A DNA stretch of 47,162 bases, taken from assembly GCA_003353785.1 (NCBI GenBank), contig PIVX01000004.1, positions 1 through 47,162 on the forward strand, given 5' to 3'. Both the position numbers and the translations under genes were made by a program. This DNA is from Gammaproteobacteria bacterium (GTDB taxonomy: Bacteria > Pseudomonadota > Gammaproteobacteria > PIVX01). The notes under the pieces are model-generated. The model was not told the DNA's origin and made no database searches. It saw only the letters and a list, made by a program, of their open reading frames with translations. This document shows, one piece after another, positions 29,327 through 39,630 of this stretch (the first letter of the stretch is position 1; each line of letters starts with the position of its first letter).

Positions 29327-30154
29327 ATGTCTTTTGAGCAAGATTTCATGGATGGATATAATAGATATACTAAATATTTTGATAAATGGTGTGAGAGGGC
29401 TTCTAAACTATTAGGTGTTAAGATCACTCAGTGTGGTATTGTTGAATGTGATAGTACAGGGAATGCTTTTGTTGCTTTAAATAGACCTGATTTTGGTGAA
29501 TGCTATATAGAAAAGCAAGGTTATCTGTTTGACAGAGTATTTGCATACTCTAATAGTAGGAGCCCTGGTTTTTATACTTGCTTAGATAATACAGGTGTTC
29601 AATTATTACAAAAAAATGAGAAATTTCTATTTGATAGGACATTTGATTTATGGTTTGGATTAGGGTATTTAGATAAAATAGACAATGATACACATAGATA
29701 CTATTTTTTTAGTGCAAATACTTTGAATATTTATGCTAAGTTATTAAATAATAAATGTGTTTTACTAAAATTAATTCATTATTTTAAACAAGATGTTCAG
29801 TATATAATAGATTACTACAAGGATAGAAAATTTAACATAGCCAATAAAAAGCCTAATTATTTCCTTTGTGAATTAAAAAATAAATCATATTCTAATAAAA
29901 GCAATCTCACTAATGTTTTACATTCTCTTGGCTTATTGGATGATATGGATATTACTGAGCGTGAATGGTTATATTTGAATTTGTATATTCATGGTAAATC
30001 AACTAATCAGATATCAGAAATATTAGGAGTCTCTATAAAAACAGTGAAGGTTTATCTGGAAGTTTTAAAAGCAAAATTATTAGCGAATAATATATCCCAA
30101 GAAAAAATTACTTTGTTTAATCGTAAATCTAAGCATAATTTTGCTATTCATTAA
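29327..30154 (+). CDS. LuxR-family transcriptional regulator
   Basis: DNA-binding regulator, 275 residues. The C-terminal LuxR helix-turn-helix is clear at ~207-260: DITEREWLYLNLYIHGKST, NQISEILGVSIKTVKVYLE, VLKAKLLANN. The conserved Thr-Glu-Arg-Glu opening and the S-x-K-T-V-x-x-(Y/H) recognition helix are present. The N-terminal ~170 residues, with ALNRPDFGECYIEKQGY, resemble the sensor half of LuxR-type regulators I recall from Legionellales. It is not a typical AHL-binding domain and no phosphoreceiver Asp pattern is seen. No synthase for a signal lies nearby. It sits between the repeat-protein genes and the initiator tRNA, transcribed away from the 336-residue gene. Confidence 0.85.
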   Translation: MSFEQDFMDGYNRYTKYFDKWCERASKLLGVKITQCGIVECDSTGNAFVALNRPDFGECYIEKQGYLFDRVFAYSNSRSPGFYTCLDNTGVQLLQKNEKFLFDRTFDLWFGLGYLDKIDNDTHRYYFFSANTLNIYAKLLNNKCVLLKLIHYFKQDVQYIIDYYKDRKFNIANKKPNYFLCELKNKSYSNKSNLTNVLHSLGLLDDMDITEREWLYLNLYIHGKSTNQISEILGVSIKTVKVYLEVLKAKLLANNISQEKITLFNRKSKHNFAIH

Positions 30155-30178
30155 AATAACATTTTTTATTAAGTTTTC

Positions 30179-30207
30179 TTGAAATGTTCATTATTTTGCC
30201 GTAATAT
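30179..30207 (+). promoter_or_regulatory. Stable-RNA promoter for the initiator tRNA / rimP-nusA operon
   Basis: TTGAAA (30179-30184), 17-bp spacer, TAATAT (30202-30207), immediately followed by GCG, a GC-rich discriminator as expected for stringently controlled tRNA promoters. Start near 30213, about a dozen bases before the mature tRNA. Confidence 0.7.
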
Positions 30208-30225
30208 GCGTATAACTTTTTCTAT

Positions 30226-30302
<77 letters not shown>

Positions 30303-30334
30303 TAATCGATATAAATGATTATAAAAAGCGATAG

Positions 30335-30356
30335 ATGGGCTATGAGCCCATTTTTT
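30335..30356 (+). terminator. Intrinsic terminator/attenuator between initiator tRNA and rimP
   Basis: A perfect 7-bp stem ATGGGCT/AGCCCAT with loop ATG, followed by a run of six T residues (30351-30356). It lies 33 bases after the tRNA and 31 before rimP. It would release the tRNA transcript with read-through feeding rimP-nusA-infB, as known for the E. coli metY operon. Confidence 0.8.
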
Positions 30357-30386
30357 ATGTGGAAAGGTTTTTAATTAGTAAGTAAA

Positions 30387-30857
30387 ATGAGACAGTTGGA
30401 AAGCAAAATATTCAATGTATTAGAGCAGCCGATTAAACAAATTGGATATGAATTAGTCGGTTGTGAATATATTGATCAAGGAGGTAGTTCCATACTGAGA
30501 ATATATGTTGATAAAGATGGTGGTATAGGTTTAGCTGATTGTCAGAATGTGATCAATTTTATTGATCCACTTTTAGATGTTGAAGATATTATCCAGGGTA
30601 AATATAATCTAGAAGTATCTTCTCCTGGTGAGAATAGGCCTTTGTTTACTATTGAGCAAATTACGAGACATATTGGAGAAATTATCCAAATAAAATTGAA
30701 GGTTATGCAAAATGGTCGACGTAATTTTAAAGGTAAGTTAGTGAATGTTGATAGACAAAATATAGAGATGGAAATTGATAATAGTAAAATCAAATTTATT
30801 TTTGATAGTATAGATAAAGCAAATCTTATATTTGTAGGAGATGTAGATAATGAGTAA
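30387..30857 (+). CDS. rimP: Ribosome maturation factor RimP
   Basis: Assists late maturation of the 30S subunit. 156 residues, two-domain RimP layout. The N-terminal half has GYELVGCEYIDQGGSSILRI and the conserved YVDKDGGIGLADCQ. The central NLEVSSPGENRPLFT is the family signature. The C-terminal half is an Sm-like barrel. Overlaps nusA by eight bases, so translation is coupled. Confidence 0.97.
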   Translation: MRQLESKIFNVLEQPIKQIGYELVGCEYIDQGGSSILRIYVDKDGGIGLADCQNVINFIDPLLDVEDIIQGKYNLEVSSPGENRPLFTIEQITRHIGEIIQIKLKVMQNGRRNFKGKLVNVDRQNIEMEIDNSKIKFIFDSIDKANLIFVGDVDNE

Positions 30858-32343
30858 AGATTTGATGTTGGTAGCAGAAGCTCTTTCTAATGAGAAAGGA
30901 GTGGAGCAGCAGGTAGTTATTGAAGCTATTCAATCAGCTTTAGAATCTGCGACTCGTAAAAAGCATGGGGGCAATATATCTGTTAGAGTTGCTCTTGATA
31001 GAAATACAGGGGATTATTCAACTTTCCGTTGTTGGGAAATAGTTGAAGATGATATGTTTGAAGATTCAGAGTGTCAGATTTCTTTAAGCGATGCCTCTGA
31101 TCGAGAACTTAATTTAAAAATTGGTGATACAGTTGAAGAGCCGATGGAATCTGTAGAATTTGGCAGAATTTCAGCTCAGGCAGCTAAACATGTTATCTTT
31201 CAAAAAGTAAGGGAAGCTGAAAGAAAGCTGATATTAAAAGAATACACTCCTAGAATTGGTGAGATAATTACCGGTATAGTAAAAAGAGTTACTAGAGATT
31301 TTTTAATATTGGATCTTGGAGGTATAGCTGAGGCTATATTATATAGAAACGAAATGTTAAAGCAGGACATTTATCGGCTTGGTGATAGAGTAAGAGTAGT
31401 TTTGTACGCTGTTGAAGAGCAAGAAAAAGGTCCGCAACTATTTGTAAGTAGAACAAGAGCTAGTATGCTAGTAGAGCTCTTTAAAATTGAAGTTCCAGAG
31501 ATAGGAGAGAATATTATCGAAGTTAAAGGTTCTGCTAGAGATGCTGGTCATAGAGCTAAAATTTCAGTTAAAACTAATGATGGTAGAATAGATCCTATTG
31601 GTGCATGTGTTGGTATGCGTGGCTCTAGAGTACAGGCTGTATCGGGAGAACTTGGTGGAGAGCGGATTGATATAATACTTTGGAATGAGAATCCAGCTCA
31701 ATTAGTTATTAATGCAATGGCTCCAGCTGAAGTAGTATCTATTGTAATAGACGAAGATACTCATACTATGGATTTGGCTGTTACTGAAGAACAACTATCC
31801 CAAGCAATTGGTAAGAGTGGACAAAATGTTCGGCTTGCCAGTGAATTAACTGGTTGGACTTTAAATGTAATGTCTGTTGATGAATTTAATAGTAAGAGTG
31901 AGTCTGAATCATTTGATGTGACTGAATTATTTAAATCAAAGTTGGATGTAGATGAAGATATAGCAGCTGTATTAGCTGATAATGGTTTTACGACAATAGA
32001 TGAAATAGCTTATATCCCTGAAGAAGAGTTATTAAATATTGAAGGGTTTGATATAGATACTGTTAAAGAATTGCGTAGTCGAGCTAATGATGCATTATTA
32101 ACAAGTGCTTTGTCTGTTGAAGATAGTAAAGATAATTTAATTCCTAGTGAAGACTTATTAGCACTCGAAGGTTTGGAAGAAAATATAGCTTATAATCTTA
32201 CTAAGCATAGTATTATTTCTTTAGATGATTTTGCTGATTTATCCACGGATGAATTGCTTGAATTAGTTCCTGAGTTTGAGCGGGATTTTGCTTCCGAACT
32301 AATAATGCGTGCTCGTGAACACTGGTTTGTAGATGATAAATAA
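30850..32343 (+). CDS. nusA: Transcription elongation/termination factor NusA
   Basis: Binds RNA polymerase and modulates pausing, termination and antitermination. In order: the N-terminal polymerase-binding domain (~1-125), S1 domain (GEIITGIVKRVTRDFLILDLG), two KH domains (DPIGACVGMRGSRVQAV, and SQAIGKSGQNVRLASELTGW), then two acidic C-terminal repeats (~365-497) like AR1/AR2 of gammaproteobacteria. 497 residues, full length. Confidence 0.98.
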   Translation: MSKDLMLVAEALSNEKGVEQQVVIEAIQSALESATRKKHGGNISVRVALDRNTGDYSTFRCWEIVEDDMFEDSECQISLSDASDRELNLKIGDTVEEPMESVEFGRISAQAAKHVIFQKVREAERKLILKEYTPRIGEIITGIVKRVTRDFLILDLGGIAEAILYRNEMLKQDIYRLGDRVRVVLYAVEEQEKGPQLFVSRTRASMLVELFKIEVPEIGENIIEVKGSARDAGHRAKISVKTNDGRIDPIGACVGMRGSRVQAVSGELGGERIDIILWNENPAQLVINAMAPAEVVSIVIDEDTHTMDLAVTEEQLSQAIGKSGQNVRLASELTGWTLNVMSVDEFNSKSESESFDVTELFKSKLDVDEDIAAVLADNGFTTIDEIAYIPEEELLNIEGFDIDTVKELRSRANDALLTSALSVEDSKDNLIPSEDLLALEGLEENIAYNLTKHSIISLDDFADLSTDELLELVPEFERDFASELIMRAREHWFVDDK

Positions 32344-32364
32344 TAAAATATTAGAGAAATTATT

Positions 32365-34779
32365 ATGGCAGAAATAACTGTCTCACAATTAGCAGGTACT
32401 ATAGGTATAACAGCTGATAAGCTATTATCTCAGCTGAAAAATGCTGGAATAGTTGTTGTTGGTGAAGATGCTAAGATATCTGATGAAGAAAAACGTAAAT
32501 TGTTAAACTATTTACGTGAGTCTAGCAATGCTGGAAATGATGGTTCTAGTAAAAAAAATATAACGCTAAAGCGCAAAAGCCTTAGTACATTAAAAGTTGG
32601 CAAAACTGCAGCTCAAAAGAAGACTGTTCAAGTGGAGGTTCGCAAGAAAAAGACCTATATGCCACAAAAATTAATTCTAGAAGAGCAGAAAAAGAAAAGG
32701 GAAGCTGAGGCAGAGGCAGAGGCAGAGAAACTAAATGTCTTAAGTAAACAGCAAGATTCACAAAAACCAGAGGCGAAGAAACAAGAGAAAATTAAAGAAG
32801 ATACTGAGGAGAAGCCAAAGAAAAAAAATGATCCTGAAGTAAATGTTGAAGCTAAAAAAGAGCCTGTTGAAGCTAAAAAAGAGCCTGTTGATAAAAATGT
32901 TGTTAATAAAAAGAAGAAGAATGAACAGAATGAACCCCGTACAGTTTTAAGAACAGCTGTCAAATTAAATCGTAATAGAGAATTTGTTAATAAGGTTCAT
33001 GCTTTTGAGAAACCTATAGCCCCTATGATATATGAGGTTAATATTCCTGAAACAATAACAGTATCTGAACTTGCTAAGAAGATGTCTATTAAAGGTACTG
33101 AAGTAATTAAAGTTATGATGAATTTAGGCTTTATGGCAACTATGAATCAAGTACTAGATCAAGATACTGCAGTGCTTATTGTAGAAGAATTGGGTCATAA
33201 GTCGATAATTGTAAAAGATACTGAGTTAGAAAACCAAATTTTAGGTGAACATACTGAATATGAGAAATTTCCAAGGCCTCCAATTGTGACTATAATGGGG
33301 CATGTAGATCATGGAAAAACTTCTTTATTAGATTATATTCGTAAAAGTTCTGTTACTAGCTCTGAATCTGGCGGTATAACTCAGCATATAGGAGCTTATC
33401 ATGTTGATACTGATAAAGGAGTTATTACTTTCTTAGATACACCAGGGCATGCTGCTTTTACCGCTATGCGGGCTAGAGGTGCAGAAATAACAGATATAGT
33501 GATCATTGTTGTTGCGGCTGATGATGGAGTAAAGCCACAAACAATTGAGGCTATTCAGCATGCAAAATCTGCAGAAATTCCGATTATAGTAGCTGTTAAT
33601 AAAATTGATAAACCAGAAGCTGATCCAGATAAGGTAATGAGCGAATTGTCTCAGCATGGCATTATGTCAGAATCATGGGGAGGAGAAAATATTTTTGTTA
33701 GTATTTCAGCTTTAACCGGTGAGAATGTTGATGTTCTATTGGACAGTATTTTGTTAGTTGCCGAAGTTGCTGAGCTTAAAGATGTTAATCAAGGGTTAGC
33801 AAGAGGTGTAGTGATAGAATCTAAATTGGATAAAGGACGTGGTCCAATTTCTACGATTTTAGTGCAATCTGGACTACTTAAAAAAGGTGATACCTTGTTA
33901 GCTAATTTACAGTTTGGTAAGGTTAAAGCAATGTTTGATGAAAATAATAAACCGCTAGAACAAGCTGGTCCATCTATTCCAGTTGAAGTACTTGGTTTAT
34001 CAGGAGTGTGTTGTGCAGGAGATGAAGTACAAGTAGTTAAGGATGAGAAAAAGGCTAGAGATGTTGCTGTTATTAGACAAAATAAATTTAGAAATATTCA
34101 GCTTTCAAAGAAACGTAAATCATCTGTAGAGGGATTATTTGAACAACATAAGGATTCCGAAAAGAAAATTCTCAATATTGTACTCAAAGCGGATGTTAAT
34201 GGATCTGTTGAGGCTTTAAGAGATACATTAAGTAAATTATCAAGTGCTGATGAAATTCGTGTTAACATTGTATCTTATGGTGTAGGTGGTATTACTGAGT
34301 CTGATGTTAATTTGGCCTCTGCTTCAAAAGCCATTATATTAGGCTTTAATGTTAGGGCTGATGCTACTGCTAAAAAAATAATTGATTTCGAAGGTATAGA
34401 CTTACGCTATTATAGTATAATATATAATTTAATTGATGATATTGAAAAAATATTAACAGGCCTTTTGGATCCTGAATTTAAAGAAAGCATTGTTGGAATA
34501 GCGAATGTGCGTGAAGTATTTCGTTCACCAAAGTATGGTTCTATTGCGGGATGTATGGTAGTTGATGGTAATATTAAGAGAAATAATCCAATACGAGTTT
34601 TGCGTGATAATATTGTTATCTATGAAGGTACTTTGGAATCATTAAGAAGATTTAAGGAAGATGTTAATGAAGTACGTCAAGGCATGGAGTGTGGAATAGG
34701 TGTTAAAAATTATAATGATGTTAAAGTAGGTGATCAAATAGAGATATTTGAGATTGTTGAAGTAAAAAGAAAGTTATAA
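32365..34779 (+). CDS. infB: Translation initiation factor IF-2
   Basis: GTPase that places fMet-tRNA on the 30S subunit. It has an N-terminal IF2-N domain ([20 protein letters not shown]) and a long charged, low-complexity linker (~60-200) with Ala-Glu and VEAKKEP repeats. A second IF2-N-like domain follows, then the G domain with [17 protein letters not shown] and NKID motifs, and domains II-IV to the C-terminus. 804 residues. AGAGAAA precedes the ATG. The 21-base gap after nusA is typical. Confidence 0.98.
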   Translation: MAEITVSQLAGTIGITADKLLSQLKNAGIVVVGEDAKISDEEKRKLLNYLRESSNAGNDGSSKKNITLKRKSLSTLKVGKTAAQKKTVQVEVRKKKTYMPQKLILEEQKKKREAEAEAEAEKLNVLSKQQDSQKPEAKKQEKIKEDTEEKPKKKNDPEVNVEAKKEPVEAKKEPVDKNVVNKKKKNEQNEPRTVLRTAVKLNRNREFVNKVHAFEKPIAPMIYEVNIPETITVSELAKKMSIKGTEVIKVMMNLGFMATMNQVLDQDTAVLIVEELGHKSIIVKDTELENQILGEHTEYEKFPRPPIVTIMGHVDHGKTSLLDYIRKSSVTSSESGGITQHIGAYHVDTDKGVITFLDTPGHAAFTAMRARGAEITDIVIIVVAADDGVKPQTIEAIQHAKSAEIPIIVAVNKIDKPEADPDKVMSELSQHGIMSESWGGENIFVSISALTGENVDVLLDSILLVAEVAELKDVNQGLARGVVIESKLDKGRGPISTILVQSGLLKKGDTLLANLQFGKVKAMFDENNKPLEQAGPSIPVEVLGLSGVCCAGDEVQVVKDEKKARDVAVIRQNKFRNIQLSKKRKSSVEGLFEQHKDSEKKILNIVLKADVNGSVEALRDTLSKLSSADEIRVNIVSYGVGGITESDVNLASASKAIILGFNVRADATAKKIIDFEGIDLRYYSIIYNLIDDIEKILTGLLDPEFKESIVGIANVREVFRSPKYGSIAGCMVVDGNIKRNNPIRVLRDNIVIYEGTLESLRRFKEDVNEVRQGMECGIGVKNYNDVKVGDQIEIFEIVEVKRKL
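32707..32886 (+). repeat. In-frame tandem repeats in the IF-2 linker
   Basis: GAGGCA occurs three times in a row at 32707-32724 (Glu-Ala), and a perfect 21-bp duplication occupies 32845-32865 and 32866-32886 (VEAKKEP twice). Both keep frame and lie in the disordered linker, where length variation is tolerated. Confidence 0.85.
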
Positions 34780-34783
34780 TTTT

Positions 34784-35122
34784 ATGTTAGGGCCAAATAG
34801 AAACCATCGAATTGAAACATTACTGCAGAAGGATATTGCTGAAATCATACTTCAAGAAATTAAAGATCCTAGAATCAGTAGCTGGGTATCTGTTTCTGAT
34901 GTAGTGCTTTCTAAAGATAAATCCTTTGCAAAAATTTATATTACTATGATTGGTGATGAAACTGAACATAGACAAGCTATTGAAGTTTTGAATAAGGCAA
35001 CAAGTTTCTTTAGGGTCGGATTAGCTAAAAGAATTAGATTGAAATATATTCCAGGTCTTGAATTTGTTATGGATCGTACTATTGTGGAAGGTATGCGCTT
35101 GTCTAGTTTAATTAATAGTTAA
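34784..35122 (+). CDS. rbfA: 30S ribosome-binding factor A
   Basis: Cold-shock and 16S rRNA maturation factor with a KH-like fold. 112 residues, with the conserved opening RIETLLQKDIAEIILQEIKDPRI and VVLSKDKSFAKIYI. The end RLKYIPGLEFVMDRTIVEG is the family signature. Four bases after infB. Confidence 0.97.
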   Translation: MLGPNRNHRIETLLQKDIAEIILQEIKDPRISSWVSVSDVVLSKDKSFAKIYITMIGDETEHRQAIEVLNKATSFFRVGLAKRIRLKYIPGLEFVMDRTIVEGMRLSSLINS

Positions 35123-35199
35123 AATTCTAGAGTAGATGTATCAATAACGAGAGCTTGTATATATTTATATAAGTTAATTTTTAGTGATAAACTTGTAAT

Positions 35200-36108
35200 A
35201 TGGAATGTCTATCTGATATATCAGGTATTATTTTGTTAAATAAACCTGTAGGAATAAGTTCAAATAAAGCTTTACAAAAAGTAAAACGTATTTTCAGCAT
35301 AAAGAAAGCAGGACATACTGGTAGTCTAGACCCTATGGCATCAGGGATGTTGCCTATTTGCTGTGGAGAAGCTACAAAATTTTCTCAATTTTTGTTAAAT
35401 GCGGAAAAGAAATATCTTGCTAAAATAAAACTCGGGGAGAATAGTACTACTGGAGATACTGAAGGGATTAAGACAAAAATATTCAACTTAACTAGTTCAC
35501 TAGATCACAATCTTATTAAAAACGTATTAAATAACTTCATTGGAAAAATTGAGCAGAAACCACCGATGTATTCTGCTATTAAATATAATGGGCAGCCTTT
35601 ATATAAATTGGCACGTCAAGGTATAGATATACCTAGAGCAAGCCGTTGTGTAGAAATTTATTCTATTAATATACTTAAATACTCTATGGATATTCTAGAA
35701 ATTGATGTTCATTGTTCTAAAGGGACATATATTCGAACGTTAGCAGAGGATATTGGTCAATATTTGGGTACAGGTGCATATTTATCCGAGTTACATAGAA
35801 CTGAAGTAGGGCATTTCAAAGATAATATGTACTTACTTCATGAACTTGAGAATATGAGTAATATGATGAGCCAGAATTATATATTACCAATAGAAAATGC
35901 CTTATATGGTATAAATTCAGTGGAAATAGATAATGTGGCTCTAAAAAAGATTATTTTTGGTCAAACAGTAGTGATTAAAAATTCTACACCAGAAAAAATT
36001 GTTAAAATCATGAACTGTAACTATGGTTTTATTGGGATTGGAGTAGTGTTAGAAAAGGGCATTTTGTCTCCTAAACGACTTAGAAAGTTTGATCCAGTAA
36101 ACTTATAG
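35200..36108 (+). CDS. truB: tRNA pseudouridine-55 synthase
   Basis: Forms pseudouridine 55 in the T-loop of tRNAs. The catalytic Asp44 is in GHTGSLDPMASGMLP. LLNKPVGISSN, QKPPMYSAIKYNGQPLYKLAR and CSKGTYIRTLAEDIG are further TruB motifs. 302 residues, with a C-terminal PUA-like part. A 77-bp gap precedes it and the ribosome binding site is weak. Confidence 0.97.
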   Translation: MECLSDISGIILLNKPVGISSNKALQKVKRIFSIKKAGHTGSLDPMASGMLPICCGEATKFSQFLLNAEKKYLAKIKLGENSTTGDTEGIKTKIFNLTSSLDHNLIKNVLNNFIGKIEQKPPMYSAIKYNGQPLYKLARQGIDIPRASRCVEIYSINILKYSMDILEIDVHCSKGTYIRTLAEDIGQYLGTGAYLSELHRTEVGHFKDNMYLLHELENMSNMMSQNYILPIENALYGINSVEIDNVALKKIIFGQTVVIKNSTPEKIVKIMNCNYGFIGIGVVLEKGILSPKRLRKFDPVNL

Positions 36109-36130
36109 TCAAGAATAATTAATTTTGTTG

Positions 36131-36160
36131 TTGGCAAAAAAATGTAAATTCCTGTACAAT
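36131..36160 (+). promoter_or_regulatory. Promoter for rpsO-pnp
   Basis: TTGGCA (36131-36136), 18-bp spacer, TACAAT (36155-36160), placing the start near 36167, about 24 bases before the rpsO ATG. GGGAG precedes the ATG. A separate rpsO promoter is usual for this gene order. Confidence 0.55.
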
Positions 36161-36190
36161 ATTACGGTTAGAGTATATTGGGAGTTGTAG

Positions 36191-36466
36191 ATGTCAATAA
36201 CGGCAGAAGAAAAAAGTAAAACTTTACATCCTGCGCAGCTTCATGCGAAAGATACGGGTTCCTCGGAAGTACAAATTACTTCATTAACAGAAAGAATTCG
36301 CTATCTTACAGAGCATTTTAAACAGCATAAAAAAGATTTGCATTCTAAACGTGGGTTACAAACTATGGTTAATAGAAGAAAAAAATTGTTACGCTATTTA
36401 AAATGTAAAAATAATTCGAGTTATTTTACTTTGATAAATAGGTTAGAATTGAGAGATTCTTATTAA
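36191..36466 (+). CDS. rpsO: 30S ribosomal protein S15
   Basis: Primary 16S rRNA-binding protein of the platform. Conserved [32 protein letters not shown] and [13 protein letters not shown]. 91 residues against the usual 89. The last residues (LELRDSY) are slightly extended beyond the typical LGLR end. In the leader I cannot identify the autoregulatory pseudoknot by eye. Confidence 0.97.
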   Translation: MSITAEEKSKTLHPAQLHAKDTGSSEVQITSLTERIRYLTEHFKQHKKDLHSKRGLQTMVNRRKKLLRYLKCKNNSSYFTLINRLELRDSY

Positions 36467-36568
36467 TTTAAGGCTTACCTGTTTCGATTCTGTTTCATAT
36501 CTCAGTAGTATTGTAACTTAACTATGTTTACTTATTAGTAAATTATCTATTTTAATTAGAGGAAAGTA

Positions 36569-38659
36569 ATGCTAGAAAAAAAAATAAAATTTGGAGAACA
36601 TGATTTAACAATATCTACTGGAATTGTAGCAAGGCAAGCGAATGCTGCTGTTATGGTGAAAATGGATGAGACAATAGTATTAGTTACAGTAGTTGCTAGT
36701 AAGAATGTACAAGAAGGTAGAGATTTTTTACCTTTAACAATTAATTATCAAGAAAAAAGTTACGCTGCTGGTAAAATACCAGGAGGATATTTTAAAAGAG
36801 AAGGACGTCCTTCAGAGCATGAAACTTTGGTTTCTAGACTAATGGATAGACCAATTAGACCTCTTTTTCCAAAAGGTTTTGCTAATGATATACAGATTAT
36901 TGCCACAGTATTATCTATTGATTCTGATATACCAGCTGATATTCCAGCAATGATTGGTGCTTCAGCAGCATTGTCTTTTTCCGGTCTTCCATTTGATGGG
37001 CCTATTGGCGCTGTTAGAGTTGGTTATGCTGATGGAATATATATAGTTAATCCAAAAAATAGTCAATTGACGACTTCTGAACTTGATTTAGTGGTAGCAG
37101 GAACAAAAGACTATGTTTTAATGGTTGAGTCACAGGCAAATGAATTGTCTGAATCTGTTATGCTTGGAGCTGTTATGTATGGTCATGAAATGATGCAGAC
37201 AGTTATTAGTCTTATTGGTGAGATGAAGCAGGAACTGAATGTTGAAGATTGGGTATGGGATAAGCCTCAGATTGATCAAGAACTTTATGATAAGTTAAAA
37301 GATTACTTCTATAATGACATTATTAAGGCATACCAAATAAAAGCTAAGCCAGAACGGGTTACTAAATTACATGATTTAAAAGAAAAAGCTGTTATGGAAT
37401 TGGGCTCTGAAGACGATAATAAATTAAATACTAAAATTGCTAAATATTTTCATGATTTTGAATATCAGATAGTTAGAAAAAATATCTTACAAGGCGAGCC
37501 TAGAATAGATGGTCGTGATACTAAAACGGTGAGAGATATTAATATAGAAATAGGATTATTACCAAGAACTCATGGATCTGGTTTATTTACTAGAGGTGAA
37601 ACGCAGGCTTTAGTCGTGACGACTATTGGTACTGAGAGAGATAAACAAATTATAGATGCCTTAGATGGTGAGAGGTATGATTATTTTATGCTGCATTACA
37701 ATTTTCCTCCGTATAGTGTAGGAGAAATTGGTATGCAATTTGCCCCAAAAAGAAGAGAAATAGGCCATGGTAAATTAGCTAGACGTGCCTTGGAAGCGGT
37801 TTTACCATCTAATAAAGATTTTCCTTATGTCATCAGAGTTGTTTCAGAAATTACTGAATCTAACGGTTCTAGTTCTATGGCAACAGTTTGTGGAGCAAGT
37901 CTTGCTATGATGGATGCGGGTGTTCCTGTTAAAGCAGCTGTATCTGGAGTTGCTATGGGATTAATAAAAGAAGGGGAAGAGTTTGCTATTTTGACAGATA
38001 TTTTGGGTGACGAAGATCATTTAGGAGATATGGATTTTAAAGTTGCTGGTACAACTAATGGAGTAACCGCATTACAAATGGATATAAAAATTGCTGGTAT
38101 AACAAAAGAAATTATGGAACAAGCACTTGATCAGGCTAAAGCTGGTAGAATACATATTTTGGCAGAAATGAGTAAATGTATTAATGAGCCGAAAAAAACA
38201 ATGGCAAAACATGCTCCTAGAGTGTATCAAATGCAGATCCCGACATCTAAGATTAAAGATGTGATAGGAAAGGGAGGCACTACTATTAGATCATTAACGG
38301 AAAATGTATCTGGTGCAACAATAGATATAGATGATGATGGGATATTAAAACTTTTTTGCTCTGATGATGTAGCAGCACAAGATATACTAGATAAAATCAA
38401 AAATATAATTGCAGATATTGAAGTAGGAACTATTTATGATGGCAAAATTGTGAAAATAGTTGATTTTGGTGCTTTTGTCTCTGTCCTTAATAATAAGGAA
38501 GGCTTATTACATATTTCACAAATTAGTGAAGAGCGAGTCAATGATGTATCAGATGTCTTGTCAGAAGGGCAAGAAGTCAAAGTTAAAGTTATAGATATGG
38601 ATAGATCTGGTAGGTTCAAACTATCAATGAAGAGTATAGAGAATGCAGATAAAGCATGA
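36569..38659 (+). CDS. pnp: Polyribonucleotide nucleotidyltransferase (PNPase)
   Basis: Phosphorolytic 3'-5' exoribonuclease and degradosome component. Two RNase PH-like domains (~1-210 and ~315-540) are separated by an all-helical linker. The second includes the active-site stretches GEIGMQFAPKRREIGHG and TESNGSSSMATVCGASLAMM, with DILGDEDHLGDMDFKVAG. The KH domain (DVIGKGGTTIRSLTE) and S1 domain (YDGKIVKIVDFGAFVSVLN, EGLLHISQ) are both present. 696 residues. AGAGGAAAG precedes the ATG. The 226 bp after it, up to the convergent folE, show no gene and only weak AT hairpins. Confidence 0.98.
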   Translation: MLEKKIKFGEHDLTISTGIVARQANAAVMVKMDETIVLVTVVASKNVQEGRDFLPLTINYQEKSYAAGKIPGGYFKREGRPSEHETLVSRLMDRPIRPLFPKGFANDIQIIATVLSIDSDIPADIPAMIGASAALSFSGLPFDGPIGAVRVGYADGIYIVNPKNSQLTTSELDLVVAGTKDYVLMVESQANELSESVMLGAVMYGHEMMQTVISLIGEMKQELNVEDWVWDKPQIDQELYDKLKDYFYNDIIKAYQIKAKPERVTKLHDLKEKAVMELGSEDDNKLNTKIAKYFHDFEYQIVRKNILQGEPRIDGRDTKTVRDINIEIGLLPRTHGSGLFTRGETQALVVTTIGTERDKQIIDALDGERYDYFMLHYNFPPYSVGEIGMQFAPKRREIGHGKLARRALEAVLPSNKDFPYVIRVVSEITESNGSSSMATVCGASLAMMDAGVPVKAAVSGVAMGLIKEGEEFAILTDILGDEDHLGDMDFKVAGTTNGVTALQMDIKIAGITKEIMEQALDQAKAGRIHILAEMSKCINEPKKTMAKHAPRVYQMQIPTSKIKDVIGKGGTTIRSLTENVSGATIDIDDDGILKLFCSDDVAAQDILDKIKNIIADIEVGTIYDGKIVKIVDFGAFVSVLNNKEGLLHISQISEERVNDVSDVLSEGQEVKVKVIDMDRSGRFKLSMKSIENADKA

Positions 38660-38885
38660 TTTAAGTATTCTAGATTTATTAAGTTATTATTAGTGTAGCA
38701 AAAATAGTTTTTGTTAGAATTTCAAATAACTTATAAATAAATATTATGAGATTGCTAAAAAAATAGTTATGTGTAAATATGAAGCATAGCTATTCACATG
38801 CTAAAATCTTGATTCAGTAATAAATGCTTTTGTGTGATTGCTATTATGCCTATCGCTGATGCTTGTGTTAAACATAACTAGTGTA

Positions 38886-39515
38886 TTAGCTACTTCTATT
38901 AATTAGGTTAATGAATTCAGAGCGAGTTTTTTCGTCTTTTCTTAGTAGCCCTAGCATCACAGATGTAGACATAGTACTATTTTGTTTTTGTACTCCACGC
39001 ATCATCATACAAAGATGGTTTGCCTCAATGATCACTCCTACCCCTTTTGCTGCAGTTACTGTACTTATTGCTGTTGCAATTTGTTTGGTTAAGTTTTCTT
39101 GAATTTGCAGTCTTCTAGAAAACATATCAACAATACGTGATATTTTTGATAAACCTAAAATTTTGCTATTGGGGACATAGCCGATATGGCATTTGCCGAT
39201 AAAAGGTAGTAAATGGTGCTCACATAAAGAATATAGTTCTATATTCTTTACAATAACAAGTTCATCGATATCTGTGCTAAAAAGAGCACCATTCACAATG
39301 GACTCTAGATTTTGCTGATATCCTTGAGTTAAAAATTTAATAGAGTTTGCGGCTCGATCTGGGGTTTTTTGTATTCCTTCACGAGTTATATCTTCACCAA
39401 TTGATGAAATTATATTTCTATAGTTATTTGCTAGATAGGCATGCGTATCTATATTGCTAGAAGAATTATCTTCCATTGGCAAAATTTCTTTTCTAATTTT
39501 TCGAATAGTGGCCAT
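38886..39515 (-). CDS. folE: GTP cyclohydrolase I
   Basis: First step of folate (pterin) synthesis: GTP to 7,8-dihydroneopterin triphosphate. The zinc ligands Cys98 and His101 are in [17 protein letters not shown], and the third Cys is near residue 169 in [14 protein letters not shown]. The motif [11 protein letters not shown] lies upstream. 209 residues, a normal length. The ATG at 39515 has only a weak AGAAAG site. A second in-frame ATG thirteen codons in (39476) cannot be excluded. Confidence 0.97.
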   Translation of the reverse strand: MATIRKIRKEILPMEDNSSSNIDTHAYLANNYRNIISSIGEDITREGIQKTPDRAANSIKFLTQGYQQNLESIVNGALFSTDIDELVIVKNIELYSLCEHHLLPFIGKCHIGYVPNSKILGLSKISRIVDMFSRRLQIQENLTKQIATAISTVTAAKGVGVIIEANHLCMMMRGVQKQNSTMSTSVMLGLLRKDEKTRSEFINLINRSS

Positions 39516-39630
39516 ATTAAAACTTTCTAAAAAAGTATTTTAGCATTTTATAGCTATATACTAAATATCTGGATTAGATATTTTATAGAGTTTTTTAGCT
39601 AAGATAGTTCTAAGGCCAAACTCACTTAAT

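Noticed and set aside
32655..32963. Antisense Ser/Phe-rich frame opposite infB
   Set aside because: It is the reverse reading of the Glu/Lys-rich IF-2 linker repeats and has no ribosome binding site of its own.
38699..38713. CAAAAA/TTTTTG hairpin after pnp as a bidirectional terminator
   Set aside because: The stem is almost all A:T and short, and in this AT-rich spacer such structures are expected by chance.
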